Source: Petaurus breviceps papuanus (Eukaryota > Chordata > Mammalia > Diprotodontia > Petauridae). Taken from it: 64,000 nt of DNA. The position numbers and the translations under genes were made by a program. A model generated the notes under the pieces. It was given only the letters and a program-made list of their open reading frames with translations. It did not search any database and had not been told where the DNA came from. Below are positions 1 to 12,369 of the stretch, piece by piece; position 1 is the first letter of the stretch; each line of letters opens with the position of its first letter. Where the stretch lies: assembly GCA_028583685.1 (NCBI GenBank), contig JAMXIF010000045.1:3700692-3764691 (forward strand). Direction: 5' to 3'.

Positions 1-133
1 TGGCCCTGGAATCAGGAGGACCTGAGTTCAAATCCGGCCTCAGACACTTAACACATTTACTAGCAGTGTGACCTTGGGAAAGTCACTTAACCCCAATTAC
101 CCTCCCTTTCCTGTCCAAAAAGAAAAAAAAAGT
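1..133 (+). mobile_element. tRNA-headed SINE, 5' end cut by window edge
   Basis: The window opens inside the SINE head ('CCTGGAATCAGGAGGACCTG'), followed by the box-B-like 'GAGTTCAAATCC' and the core 'GTCACTTAACCCCAATTACC', then an A-rich tail. This is the marsupial L1-mobilised SINE type also seen near 33.6, 45.5, 59.6 and 62.4 kb. The first ~35 bp lie outside the window. Confidence 0.9.
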
Positions 134-164
134 ATGAAAAATGTTATTCCTTATGAATAGTGGA

Positions 165-265
165 AGAATTTTCATCCCATCTTATAGAGAAAAAAAAACA
201 GAAATTTCTAGAAGCTAGATGACTTGCCTAGTGTCCCAATTACTGAATGTGGAATCCATGGTCTT
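165..265 (-). mobile_element. MIR-like SINE relic
   Basis: The stretch reads like the reverse complement of a MIR core ('CATCTTATAGAGAAA', then 'GATGACTTGCCTAGTGTCCC'). It is short and highly diverged. From here to about 640 I see only unique AT-rich DNA. Confidence 0.45.
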
Positions 266-639
266 TCACAGTGCTGTGTGTCAGAGTTAGAAGAATGTTT
301 CCACTACTTTATGTAAGGCTATTGGTTGATTCTAAGTTGAAAAGTTCATTTTACTTTAAAGTAAGATGGTTCCTATTTAGTTGTCTTACCCTGTATCTGA
401 CATGGTAGTAATAAACTAAGTATACTTCCTAAAGCTGTCACTGCTTTTTCAATATAACTCTTGACTTGACAATATATTCCTTATGTCCCTAGTTGTTTCG
501 TTTGCTCATTTTGTCCTGCAAAACTTAACAGTTGAAAGATATTCCTAAGATCATTTTCAGCCAACTAATTTACAGTTCTGATTAGTGAAAATCAAATTGC
601 TTAAAGCTTTTTTTTCAGCAACTTGTGAGAAAAATTCTG

Positions 640-1590
640 AATCTTTCATAGATCCATGGAATCTTAGAACGATCTGGAAGGGATCTCAGGCATCACCTGA
701 TTTTATCTTCTACTTGATGATATATGAATCACACCTAGAATACCCCTGATAAAATAGCGTTTGGCCTCCACAAGCAAACCTCTATGAGCAGAGAACACAG
801 TGTCTGATGTAGACATTCTATTTTTGGACATTTTTAATTGGTAAGAAGTAATTTCCAATTTTAAGCTAAAATCAATCTCCCTGTAACTTCAATCCATTGG
901 TACTGGTTTTGCATTTGACTCTGATATTTAATATCTCATCTAATATCTCATCATTCTTCCACATGAGAGCCCTTCACAAATGTAAAGGTAGTATTAGGTT
1001 GTACCTTAAATTTTCTCTATATCACTCATTTTTGGACCAATCTGTATATGGCATGATTTCAAGTCTACTCATCTTTTTTTATAGGTTTCTTTAAATATGG
1101 GAAAGCTCTTTTAAGAGATCTGAACATGAAAATGGGCTCATGAGTGCAGAGTATACAGTGAATCTCATATTTTCCTTGATCTAGATGTTAATCTTCAATG
1201 AATGTTGCAAGGCATTAGATTCTTTCAAAGCCACAATACACTAGTGACTCTTGTTATGGTTGTAATCAAAATAAAACCACATCATTTTTTCACAAGTACT
1301 GCCATCTTTCCATCATCCATTCCAACTTGTGCAGTTTAATCTTGGAAACTTTAAAGTTTAAATATATTCCTATTAAATTTAATTTGTTAGATTTGGACAA
1401 CTATTCTGGCCTGCTTAGATCTATTTATATTCTATTTTTGTCATCTAGTGTGTAAGGTTAAGAATTTTAGTTTTGTATCATATATACATTTGAGGAGAAT
1501 TACATTTATATCTTCCTGTAAATCACTTATAAAAATGTCAAACAGAAAAAGAACAAGGGTAGAAGCAGTTGATCACATTTTATGGTGGTT
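640..1590 (-). mobile_element. L3/CR1-type LINE relic, antisense
   Basis: Left to right the sequence follows the reverse complement of the mammalian L3/CR1 3' half: a 3'-tail match ('GATCTGGAAGGGATCTCAGG'), then 'GACATTCTATTTTTGGACA', 'CCACATGAGAGCCCTTCA', 'TTCCTATTAAATTTAATTTG' and 'TCACTTATAAAAATGTC'. It is old, with many gaps and no surviving reading frame. The small ORF at 897-1094 lies inside it and is not a gene. Confidence 0.7.
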
Positions 1591-2970
1591 TATTAATTAA
1601 TAAGTTTAGAACTCAATCATTCAACCATATCCAACTGGGTCTGGGAATTGGGAGTAGTGAATGGAAATTGCAAAGATATAAATGTGAAGTTACTACAACC
1701 AATTGCCTTTACATAAATTGAAAAGATATAAATGTAAAGTGAAAAAGAGACTCTATTCTCTGGCATCCTTGTTTCCAAATACCACACATACCCAGCAACA
1801 AAAGTTTCATTGAATGGATGAACCTGTTTACATCAGATCCCCTACCCACTGCCATACTTCAACTCTTTTAAACATTGTAAAGAAAACAGGTTACACTACA
1901 TTTTTCATTGTTGTCCAACAAGTACTTTGTTCTATACTGAATCACATGTTGTCTGTTTAGAAACATGAACTTTTTATTATAAATACTTTTAGGTATTTCT
2001 CGACTAACTCTGAATGGATGGTATGAATACAAAATCACCTGAATCAACGAGATACTGCTTTGCTCTCTATTTGTAATAATTCTTTAAATTATGTTGCAGC
2101 AAAGTTTTACTATATACTCTTGATCCTAGTTAACTTGACACTTGATTATCATGTAACCTTGGTTATCAGTAGTGATTCAGTTTTTATTCACATTGGGGAT
2201 ATATCAAGAATTTCTACTACTTTATAGAAGTAAGAGAAGGGAACATAAAATAATTTAAATGAACACTTCAAAAAGAGAACTGAAACTATCCACTTGATAC
2301 AGTGATCCCTAGGCTTTTTGGACACTTTTAAAACTAATGTGCCAATTTCTTCATTACTAGGACTTTTATTAGACCTCTGATTATAGTTAACCTTTTATTT
2401 GAAGACTGAAGCCAAATAGATCAAATATGAAAAATTTTAGCTTTCCTAACGCCATCTGGTATTTATTCCTGATTTTCTTGATTGTCTAGTCATCAAGGGT
2501 GCGTACTTTTCATGTGCTAGCAATGACAATTTATGTTTTGAAAAAATAAAAGGAAAACATTTAAAATTCCAATTCATTGTCCAAATTTTTCTTTATATTA
2601 ATTCCTACCTTTTATCTATTGATTGTGATTTTCCATAATTTTCATTCCATAACTGAAATATTGTTTCATAAAAATTATATACAGTATTATTAATTATTAG
2701 AGGGATATCCATAGGTTTGGTTTTTATTCTCCTTTACTTATGCTCCTTGATTTCCAGTGTTCATGAGCTATGGACAGCTGGTAGCAAAGAAGTGAGAACA
2801 TGTTAGATTCTGTGTATTAATTTTCTTTTTCTTATTGACTACTTTGGTTAGCAAGAGAAAGTTGGAAATATGATCTAAAATGTTTTTTTTTCAGGAGGTT
2901 GGTAAGTTTATATTCTGAATTTGGACCTATATATTTTGACCCAAAAAAAGCCATACATACTAGTAAATAT
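1591..2970. other. Unique AT-rich DNA, nothing recognised
   Basis: I read this stretch on both strands and saw no SINE or LINE core, no coding frame of note and no RNA gene. It ends in a short ATACAC/TATATG run (about 2976-3020). Confidence 0.6.
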
Positions 2971-3021
2971 GATGAATATACACATATGTGTATATATGTA
3001 CATATATAAGTACATGTTAGT

Positions 3022-3084
3022 TTTCAGTCATTTTTCAGTCATGTCTGACTCTTTGTGTCTCCATTTGGGGTTTTTGTTTACATC
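3022..3084 (-). mobile_element. 3' fragment of a MAR1-type SINE, antisense
   Basis: 'TTTTTCAGTCATGTCTGACTC' followed by 'CATTTGGGGTTTT' is the reverse complement of the MAR1 SINE 3' end. It stops abruptly where the half-L1 begins, so the half-L1 or a deletion removed the rest. Confidence 0.75.
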
Positions 3085-5665
3085 ATTCATTTCCACAAGA
3101 TTTTGAGTTGCAAGTTTCCTCCCCATTTTTCCCCTACTTACCTCCCCAAAAAAAGTGATCCCGCTGAATATCCCCTCCCCCAATATGCTCTCTCTCATAT
3201 CTTCCCCCATCCCCTCTTTGACTTTCCAATAGGGCATGGTGGATATCCATGCCCCAGTGCATATCTTATTATATCTTATGAATAAATAAATAAATATATA
3301 TATATATAATACATATAATATATTATAAAATATTTTATTGCCCAGTTACATGTAAAATGATAATAATAATAATAATATGCATAAATTTTAAACATTTTAT
3401 TTTAAACCTTTGAATTCCAGATCATTTCCCTACTTCCTTCATCATCCACCCTTATTGCGAAGATAAGCAATTCAATATAGGTTGCACATATGTAGCTATG
3501 CAAAACATTTCCATAGTGGATATATTGTGAATGACTGACTATATTTCTCTCCATCCTGTCCCACCCCCCACTACTTCTATTCTCTCTTTTTTTCATGACC
3601 CTTTTCAAAAGTTGGTGCTTCCAGCTTCCCTCCCCCCAGCCTGCACTCCCTTCCATTCCCCTACTCTCCTGCAGGGTGAGATACCCTATTTAGGGTATGT
3701 ATATATGTATATGCATATATATATATGTATACATTACTTTCAACAATTCTCATACTGAGAAAAGTTTCATAACTTAAAATTACCATTTTTCCATGTAGGG
3801 ATGTAAGTAGTTCAACTTTAATAAGTTACTTATGATTTCTTTTCCCTGTTTACCTTCTCATGTTTCTCTTGCTTCTTGTATCTGAATGTTAAATTTTCTA
3901 TTCAACTCTGTTTTTTTCATTAAGGATGCTTGAAAGTCCTCTATTCCATTCAATAAACATATTTTCCCCTGAAACATGATACTCAGTTTTGCTGGATAGG
4001 TGATTCTTAGTTTTAATCCCAGATTCTTTGACCTCCAGTATATCATATTCCAAGACCTTCAATCCCTCATTAGAGAAGCTGCCTGATCCTGTGTAATCCT
4101 GATTGTATTTCTACAGTATTAAAATTATTTCTTCCTGGCTGCTTGTAATATTTTCTCCTTTATCTGAGAACTCTGCAACCTGGCTATAATATTCCTAGGA
4201 GTTTTATTTTTGGGATCTTTTTCAGGAGGTGATTGGTGGATTCTTTCAACCGCTATTTTGCCTTCTGGGTCTAAAACATCAGGACAGTTTTCCTTGAGAA
4301 TTTCTTGAAGGATGATTTCTAAGTTCTTTTTTTTTTATCATGTCTTTCAGATAGTACAATAATTTTTAAATGATATCTCCTGGATCTCTTTTCCAGGTTA
4401 GTGGTTTTTCCAATGAGATATTTCACATTGCCTTCTATTTTTTTCATTTGTTTGGATCTGTTTAACAGCATCTTGATTTCTCATAAAGTCACTAGATTCC
4501 ATTTGCTCCAATCTAATTCTGAAGGAATGATGCTCTTCAATGAGCTTTCGAGATTATTTTTCTTTCTGGCAAATTTGGCTTTTTAAGGCATTCTTCTCCT
4601 CTTTGGGTTTTTGAGCCTCTTTTGCCATTTGAGTTAGTCTATTTTTAAGGTGATATATTCTTCAGTCAGTTTATTGACTCTCATTTCTTACTTTCCTTGC
4701 ATCATTCTTATTTCTCTTCCCAATTTTTCCTCCACTACTCTTATTTGGTTCTCAAAATCCTTCTTAAGTTCCTCTCTGGCCTGTAACCAGCTTATATTTT
4801 TCTTGGAAGCTTTTGGTTGAGGAGTTCTGACTTTGCTGTCTTCCTCTTGCTCCATGCCCTGATCCTTTTTGTCCCCAAAAATGGAATCCAAATTTGGACT
4901 GCTTTACTTGCTTTGCTTCCCTAGCTTCCTCATATTGCCCCTCAATTACTTGACTTTTGAGCTTTTTGCCACTGTAGAACTCTGCTACCAGAGTGGGGAG
5001 CTTTGTCCCAACCACAGGGGTTTCCTCAGCTGCTGGAGCTGTTAGGTGGCTGCCTTCTCTGAAGCCTCCACACACTCTGGCACACTGGTCATGGACCCCA
5101 GGACCTCCACCCCAGACAGTGGTCTAGATCCAAGCAGGTTAAAGCAAGAGCAATTACCCCTCAGACTGGATGCTTGATCCCCCTACAACCTGTAGGTGCA
5201 GAGCTCTGAAGCAGCCACATGGCAGTGGCTGGATGGACACCACACCTCAGCCACTTCTTGCCCCAAGGGCAGAGGCCTACCACTCTCCCAAACTCCCAGG
5301 TCCCAAAGTTCACACTGCACTGAACTCTCACTTTTTCCTTAGCATCTATGGGTTAATAGTTCTGGAAACTGGCACAGCTGCTGGTGATCTGAAGTCCCTC
5401 CAGCCTGTGGCTGGTTGTTGCTGCCCTGAGGCTAAAACCTCTGGCTCATGCAGGGCTGGGCTCAGCTCCCAGAGTGCTGCGCTGGCCCCTTCCTGCCAGC
5501 TTGTCCAGCTGTCTTCAACAGGAAGTTAGCTTTTCTCTATCATTTTGTGGGTTCTGTAGCTCCAAAGTTTGTTTAGAGTAATTTTTTACATGAATTGGAG
5601 GAGGTAGAAGAGGGAGCCACACAGAAGTCTTGTTTCTACTCCACCATCTTGATTCTGCCCCCCCT
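3085..5665 (-). mobile_element. Half-L1 (HAL1-like) retrotransposon, copy 1
   Basis: Read on the minus strand the element has three parts. Its 5' UTR starts near 5665 with an AAGATGGTGGAG motif. An ORF1 region follows (about 4890-3860), with fragments of a coiled coil and of the nucleic-acid-binding domain. A G/A-rich 3' region then runs to 3085. No ORF2 (endonuclease or reverse transcriptase) lies between ORF1 and the 3' region. ORF1 is broken into short frames, e.g. 4688-4891 (67 aa). The layout and 3' region match the TSD-flanked copy at 24442-27228; (TA)n and (ATA)n runs and small gaps interrupt the 3' region. The likely family is a marsupial HAL1; mobilisation by L1 in trans is inferred. 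Confidence 0.8.
3289..3378. repeat. (TA)n and (ATA)n microsatellites in half-L1 3' region
   Basis: There are short AATAAATAAATATATATA and ATAATAATAATA runs. They lie in what is G-rich 3' sequence in the other half-L1 copy. Confidence 0.75.
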
Positions 5666-8035
5666 AAAATGTTCTTTCAAAATGTATTTATAGACTTGAG
5701 GCTTTCATGATAACTGTGTCTCCTCACCCTCTAGAGATGAGATTTGACTGTGATATATTAATGAATTTCTGAGGGGACACAGAATTCAAAATTGTTTTTC
5801 AGTTATAATTGGTAGAAATGTATTATCCTATGAATAATGGTGACAAAATATTAGTAGATCTCACTCTAGAGTGACATGATGAATTAAATTAAGAAAATTT
5901 ATTTTTGCTGAATTCTCAGAGACAAAATTTTAAAGGTGGTAAGCTAATTGGAAGAACCCAATATAATTCAGAATCTTGTACCATAAAATATGAAATAAGG
6001 ATGGATAAGAAAACCATGCTCAGGAACTGTTTGCTAGAAGGGGCTACAACTTGAACCATTGCCATTTCTTTTTTCTTTTTATTTTTTTGCTCTCCAAGTC
6101 TTTTTCTGACTCAGCCCCTGGAGAGCTAATTCAGTGGAGGATTAGAAGAATTCCCATCACCCTGCAGGCTCTCTTCCTGACCCAATGTTACTGCATGTTA
6201 TGTGGAGCTGAAAGTATATACTGAATTAATAATTGTATATTTTAATCCTTTTGTAATCTGAATTTTTTTTTGTTTTCCTTATACTAGCTATCCAGCTTTT
6301 CTAAGACCATTATCAAAAGCCTGAAGATACTTGCTTTTGCAATACATTTGCTTTTTCTGTTTGGTTCCTTACATCCCCATTGGGATGATTCTATAAGATC
6401 ATTGGATTCCCTCACTTTACCCCACTCAGAGTTTCACATATATAGCTCAAAGCGTTGGAATAGTAGGATACTGTACTAGCCTGTCTAGTCATTCAGTCCA
6501 TACATGGATCCTTTCTTTTCATGTCACTTTTCACTGATGATGATGACATAAACCAACATATTATTCTGAGTAAACACATGTCACAAAAGTTTGGGGTCAG
6601 GCCTATTTCAGGCTATTATAGTAGCAAGCTATCAAACTGGAATTCAAGGAAATTTGAATTCAATTTTAAGAGTTTACTTACAAGTTTAAAAGTTATGCAC
6701 ATGCTAATTAAAATAAATGCTATTGCTCTCTACCTCTGTATTCACCAGGGAGACAATACTGGGTCAGAAAGATATTCCATAAGACAATGAGAATTTTGCT
6801 AACTCTCTTAGCCTCATAAACACATTTGTCATGCTTCAGGAAACAAAAAAGCAATTCTAATAGTCCAAGTCTTAGTCTACCAGACCAACCATATCCCAAG
6901 GATAATCTTCTTGTCTCCATAAAAGGAAGGCAAATGCTCCCTTGACCACAATGGTGTCTGCAACATGGCATGAGAATATAATGGAGCTTATAGAAGTTAG
7001 TGAAAGTAGTTAAGTCAGAAGCAACTTAACTGTTTCACCACCTTTGGTGTGTGAATGTGTGTATTTGTGTGTATGCCATGTGTAGTAGGGGTAGAAGGAG
7101 GAAGATAAATGATGCTGGTAATAAGGAATAATTAGTTTGGCAGCAATTATTTATCTGTATGGAAAATTTACTAGTTTGATGAAGGTGACTCATATCTAAA
7201 AAAATGCTGTAGAATTTGGAAAAGACATCACAGCATTGTTGGAAATTGCTGGTAAAATTTTCTAGCAACTCTGTCTTTTCTGGCATATTGACTCTTTTGA
7301 GGGTGACCAAGTGAGCTCTATTTGTTGTGGCTTAGTTTTATTTGGTTAGGTTTCTGGAAGTGTTTGTTGTTGTAGTGGTTGTAGCATTTTCTTTCAATGA
7401 ACTTTTTTATACTTGTGATTACATTAGGTATCTCCTATGTTGGTGATATATCTTGGGTAAAAGTAACTTTATAAATATACCTTTTTGAGCTATCTTTGAC
7501 AAGACAATTGATCTAGACTCTTCCTCCATCAACATAATAGCTTATATGACAATTCCAGATAGCACAATATAAAAATGTTCCTGAAGAAACAATTCTACTA
7601 TAATTTTTATGGTTTACAGTTCTACAATCAATTGACATTTCCCTTTTTTCTCCATTTAGTCTACTAACCTTTTGAATATATCCAGTGCCATTACAGCTTG
7701 GAGTCTAACCATTAAGTTTCCCTTAACATGACCCAGGACTCTAACACTTATTTTTTTTCTGACCTGATAAATGGAGTCTACTGTTTGTTATTGTGTCTTA
7801 TCTTGCCATACCACAGACTTGTAGGAATACATTAAAATTGGGAAGCCCTGATTCACTAGAAATTCATACTATTCTATTGACTCTCATCCGGTACTATCAT
7901 AACTTTTTTGTATCCATGATTCTTATTCTTTTTGTACTGAATATTTTATGTCTTCTCTTTGTTTCATGCTGCAATTATAGTACCATTCTCCCAACTCACC
8001 TCCTCAGCAAATGACTTTGACTATCAATTCCACTA
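5666..8035. other. Unique AT-rich DNA, nothing recognised
   Basis: No repeat core, coding frame or RNA gene could be supported. ORFs of 60-91 aa here have no recognisable domain, and their lengths are expected by chance. Confidence 0.6.
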
Positions 8036-8039
8036 AGAA

Positions 8040-8110
8040 GATTAAGGGAATTTAGCATAACATTCATGCACTAAGGTCTTAATTAATGTTTATTGAATTG
8101 AATTGATGGT
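8040..8110 (+). mobile_element. L2/MIR 3'-end scrap
   Basis: 'TAATTAATGTTTATTGAATTG' resembles the L2/MIR tail (…TAATAAATGTTTGTTGAATG). It is only a short scrap. Confidence 0.35.
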
Positions 8111-8559
8111 ATCCTGACTTGCTCAACATACACACACACATATCTTTTTTTAAATTTTCCCTTCAATAAGAGAGAAAGAATAACTCTTTCCCATTTTCCA
8201 GTTAACCTTTCTCCTGTGCCAATTTCTTCTTCATTGGTGTTCTACATTAGATGCCTGAAATCTGTCCATTTCCAATGTCTGAGTCAGAAATATGAAGGAG
8301 AGATTGAAAAGGTCAAAGCCTGGCATTATCTAGGCAGAGATTGTGATTTTTCTCTCCCCTTCATCATGCTTTATGTCTTTCATTCCAGGACCCCTTTCCT
8401 GCTGCTTTTAGACTGAATGGTTTTCCCAAATAAGAGAAAAAAATACCTTTTGACCAAATTGTTTTCCCCAATACTCTCAAATTCCACATGTTGCAAATGA
8501 AACATCAATTTCTATACTTCCTACTAACAGACATAATCATTCTTTGCCTTTATCAATAT

Positions 8560-8715
8560 TCTTTCATTTATTTACTTTGTCAACAAGAATTTATTTTTTA
8601 CTTTGTGGTAGGAAGTGTTCTAAGTGCTAGGAATACAAAGAAAGATAAAAAAAAAAACAAAAACAACATAGTACTTGCTATGGAGGGACCCACATTCTGA
8701 TAGAGGAGACCAGCT
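8560..8715 (-). mobile_element. L2 LINE 3' end, antisense
   Basis: 'GAAGTGTTCTAAGTGCTAGG' followed by 'AATACAAAGAAAGATAA' and 'CATTCTGATAGAGGAGAC' matches the reverse complement of the L2 3' end in order. An A-rich patch interrupts it. Confidence 0.6.
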
Positions 8716-9663
8716 TTGATTCACCTTTCTCCATTATCCTTCTTGGGCAATCAGTAAACAGATCTCATCAATTTTAACTTAATAAATCTCATCTATCCCC
8801 TCACCCAGAAGTGCTTTGGTAAGTTGTTAATGACCAGCTCTACAAAAAAAATATTCATGATAAAATTGTAAATTTTAATTATAATATTTTATTTATAATA
8901 TTTTCCTCATTACTTCCCTAAATCCAGACAATCAACAAAACAATAAGTCAAGTTGGGTTGTATAGCATTTGCCCATTTATGGGGAATAAATGCTCAGACT
9001 GGAAATTTATCAATCAACTCTCTTGAATCATTTTGAGCTGACTCCAGCATGCCTTTTAATCTCAATATCTACTGCTATTTCTATAGTTCATCTCAGAATT
9101 ATTACTCTCCCTCTTGAAGGATAGTAGAGTTTTCCCTTTTTTATACTCAATATAATATGAAAACATATTAGGAACTCAATATGTATTTGTGGATGCAGTT
9201 CTTTTCTGAATTAATTTTTTAAGTTGCTGAATTTCAGTCTTTTTGCATTCTGATTATTTCATTTAAAACTTAACCAGGTTCATGTGATTTTCACAAAATT
9301 ATTTTTAGTATTAAAATAGATAACCACAATTAATGTCCTTTTGGCTTAATTTTAACTACTTGAAGAGAAAGTCTAAGATTTAATCCTGTTATATTCTCAG
9401 GTATGGTGCCTCCTCTCTAAACATTACTGCCTATAATGCCATCAGACAAAATCAAGCATGACTTCATTTGTTAACAATGTTAATTTCTTTATGGGGCTTT
9501 TACCATGATTCTGGACTTAAATCCCAATACCTGCTTCAAAGGTGTTTTCATTAACCCTAGTCATAAGGGACATAACATGATTAGATGCTTATTTTGAAAG
9601 TGTGGCTAATCATTCACATAGACAAATTGTATTCTTATTATTGTACAAAAAGTCCCATTAATA
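8716..9663. other. Unique AT-rich DNA, nothing recognised
   Basis: I see no element core, coding frame or RNA gene in this stretch. Confidence 0.55.
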
Positions 9664-9672
9664 TATAAACAC

Positions 9673-9890
9673 CGGGGTGGCCAGGTGGCACAGTGAGTAA
9701 GAATGCCAGTCCTGGAGTCGGGAGACCTGGCATTGTTTCCGGCCTTAGATACTTCGCACCCACACAAAACAACTGGCCATGTAACCTTGAGCAAGTTACT
9801 TAACCCAATTGCTTTAAATATATATATATATGTATGTATGTATGTATGTGTGTGTGTATACATACAAATATATGTATGCATGTATGTATG
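9673..9890 (+). mobile_element. SINE with microsatellite tail and 9-bp target duplication
   Basis: The head is 'GGGTGGCCAGGTGGCACAGT' and the core 'CTTGAGCAAGTTACTTAACC', of the subfamily seen at 32889 and 38985. The A-rich tail has grown into a (TA)n/(TATG)n array (about 9810-9890). TATAAACAC flanks both ends (9664-9672 and 9891-9899), which proves that the microsatellite belongs to the insertion. ORFs on both strands here are repeat artefacts. Confidence 0.92.
9810..9890. repeat. (TATG)n/(TG)n microsatellite from SINE tail
   Basis: TATA, TATG, TG and ATGC units follow in series between the SINE core and the downstream target duplication. Confidence 0.92.
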
Positions 9891-9899
9891 TATAAACAC

Positions 9900-11170
9900 A
9901 ATAGGTATGATAAGGGTAAACAGAATAGTGTCTGGGTGACCATAAGGGGAACTTTAGTAGAATACTAAGGCTACTAGATTTTCATTAAATTCATTGCTTG
10001 GTCTCAAGTTTTCAGGTAGCCAAATATCAGTTGGGGGCCATATACTTGCAGTTGGGGTTTTTAAGTGAAACTGCATGGTAAAAATGAGCTGGGTGGAAGA
10101 AATCAAAAAGAAGAATAGACCAAAAAAGCAATTTGTAAATACTTAAGCAAGAAAGTTGGATTTCAAAAACATATGGTAGACAAACAGAGAGGGAAGGCTT
10201 CAGTATAATAAAAAGTGATGGCAATATAGAAAACAGAGATTGAGTGGTGCCAGTTGACCAGTAGTAAGCCTCGAGGGAAATAGCCTGCTTCTTGAGACAC
10301 CCAAGAATATTAGCAATCTGTCATCCAGTCATTGAACAAGACATCCAAATCCTAGTCAGCAAAGGGTAAGGGCAAAATAATCATTACTTTCGGCATTTAT
10401 GTCTTTCAAGGTACTAGTAACTCCAGGCAGTTAAGTTAAATTACTGTGTTTGCCTTTATTTGCTCTACACGCTTGAGTATTGTGAAGCTTGTGTATGGTG
10501 AACTCTGGGATTTTGAGAGCATATTTGTTATAATAAAAGTCAATTTACATCCATTGTGAGTTTCATATCACTTCATTTTAATAATGGACCCTTGCTATTT
10601 TTTGTCTTAGCAAATTTTTACTCAAATCTTGATTAACTTTAAGGGGAAAATCACTTAAGTCTCTTCCTTATTATTAAGTTCCATGATTTCAGTTAGTATA
10701 GTTTTAATATGTTCATGACACATTCACCAGGCCATGATTGAGGATTCCATAGGGTGGGCAGACAGGTAGGATAACTAGTCCCACTAAATGCCCAAAACTG
10801 GATATCACAGTTGCTGTCCATTTGGTCATGACTTTCTCTTGAGACATATTTCTGCCCTGAGTATAAATTTCCCTATATATGAATAAAAAATACAGAAGCA
10901 TCACAATTATATGTAACTAATGCTTAAAAAGAAGTATACCTGAAATGCTAATTAAGTAATTATTTAATAGAGGGAAATAAGACCATGGGAATATTAAAAA
11001 AAACTTTCTGGATATTTTTCTTTTAAATATTTCTACAAATTACTATTTTTCACATAATTTGGAAGACAAATTTCTTCTCTTTATGTTTATGTATTTGATG
11101 TTTTCATTACTCTTTTTATCATGAGCTGAATTTAGTGATTTTATAAGAGTATTAGTATACACTTTAGCTC
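9900..11170. other. Unique AT-rich DNA, nothing recognised
   Basis: No repeat core, coding frame or RNA gene could be supported here. Confidence 0.55.
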
Positions 11171-11174
11171 TAAT

Positions 11175-11310
11175 TGTTACAATATAAGCTTTTTGAGAGC
11201 AAAAGCTATTTTATTTTCCCATTATATACTTAATGCCTAGCGTATATAATGCTTGGATCATAGTAGCCCTTAATATTTACTTAGTTAATTATTGATTAAT
11301 ATGCTTATAG
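11175..11310 (+). mobile_element. L2 3'-end relic
   Basis: 'AAGCTTTTTGAGAGCAAAAGC' followed by 'TTAATGCCTAGCGTATATAA' and 'CATAGTAGCCCTTAATATTT' is the L2 tail order (…TGCCTAGCACAGTGCC… CATAGTAGGTGCTTAATAAAT). Confidence 0.6.
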
Positions 11311-11417
11311 GGATATAATATAAATTAACTGTAAGCAGACTTTGGGTAAATAGTTTCTACAAACTATTGGGGAAATTAGATGTAATAAAGAAGATTAAGT
11401 TCAGAAATAAGTAAAAC

Positions 11418-11595
11418 AATAATAATAACAATATTTATATTACTATGTATCAGGTACTGTGCTAAATACTTTACAATTATGATTTCATTTGATCCTCACA
11501 AGTTAGTGCTATTTTTATCCCCATTTTATGGATGAAGAAACTAAGGGATAAAAGAGGTTAAGTGAGCTGCCCACAGTCACACAGTTACGTCTTCC
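11418..11595 (-). mobile_element. MIR SINE, antisense
   Basis: The order is AATAATAAT, 'CAGGTACTGTGCTAAATACT', 'ATCCCCATTTTATGGATGA', 'AGGTTAAGTGAGCTGCCC' and CACACAG. This is nearly the full reverse complement of MIR. It is old but clear. Confidence 0.85.
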
Positions 11596-11599
11596 TGAT

Positions 11600-12170
11600 T
11601 ATGTAGTAAGTTAATTAGATGCATAAATGGAATATTAAGATATATGAATATCATAAGGAATTATGAAAAGGCTTAGATCATTGAAGAGGAATTAAAAGGA
11701 TTATTATCCCATGCTCATTTACAGAAGGAAGGGACCATGAGTATGATATACTACATGAAACATCAGATTTTTTTTCCTATTTATTGGTCAGTTTTCTTTG
11801 CAGTTTTTTTCCCCATTCTCCCTCTTTTTCTTCATTTAAAAAAAATATTTGTCATGAGGTATGATTTTCCAAGAAGTGAAGGAAATATTTCAGTAGGACA
11901 TATAAGGGATGCAAAAACAAAATATAGTAATAGATTACATTAAAATAAAAGATAATCCCATCTTTAGATAGTCTGCAAGTGTTTAGTTGCTGACACAATA
12001 AATTCAAGTCCTTTGTCCAACTAGCAACAAGTGAGTTTTTAACTACCATACAAATTATACCTAATTCACAATGCCATTTAATTATAAGATAAAAAAAATT
12101 GGCAACAAAAAATAAAAAAATTGTAACTAAATGAACATAGCAAAGGCTTTCCTTATAGTAATACAGGAAG
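11600..12170. other. Unique AT-rich DNA, nothing recognised
   Basis: The 135-aa ORF at 11852-12259 (minus) runs through AT-rich DNA and into a MIR-type SINE. It has no recognisable domain and I do not call it a gene. Confidence 0.55.
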
Positions 12171-12171
12171 G

Positions 12172-12368
12172 AGAGGCAGTAGGGTGCAATGGAAGGAATA
12201 TTGGGTTTGGAGTCACTAAATACCCACATTTGATTCTCAGATCCACTTCTTTTTTCCATCTAAATGATAATGGGCAAGTCAGTACCTCTCTAATATGTTA
12301 TGTCATCTAAAATATAGGTTGGAACTAGATAAAATCTAAACCCCTATTCCAGTTTCAAATACTATGAT
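12172..12368 (+). mobile_element. MIR3-type SINE relic
   Basis: 'GGGTTTGGAGTCACTAAAT' is followed by 'AATGATAATGGGCAAGTCAG', 'GGTTGGAACTAGATAAAAT' and 'CAAATACTATGATC'. This is the head, core and L3-like tail order of a MIR3-like SINE. Confidence 0.7.
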
Positions 12369-12369
12369 C

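Noticed and set aside
5170-5529. 119-aa plus-strand ORF in GC-richer DNA
   Set aside because: It is antisense to the 5' UTR of the half-L1. Similar frames occur at the same place in the copy at 21267-21575.
11852-12259. 135-aa minus-strand ORF
   Set aside because: It runs through AT-rich DNA into a MIR-type SINE, has no domain, and its length is not exceptional for this composition.
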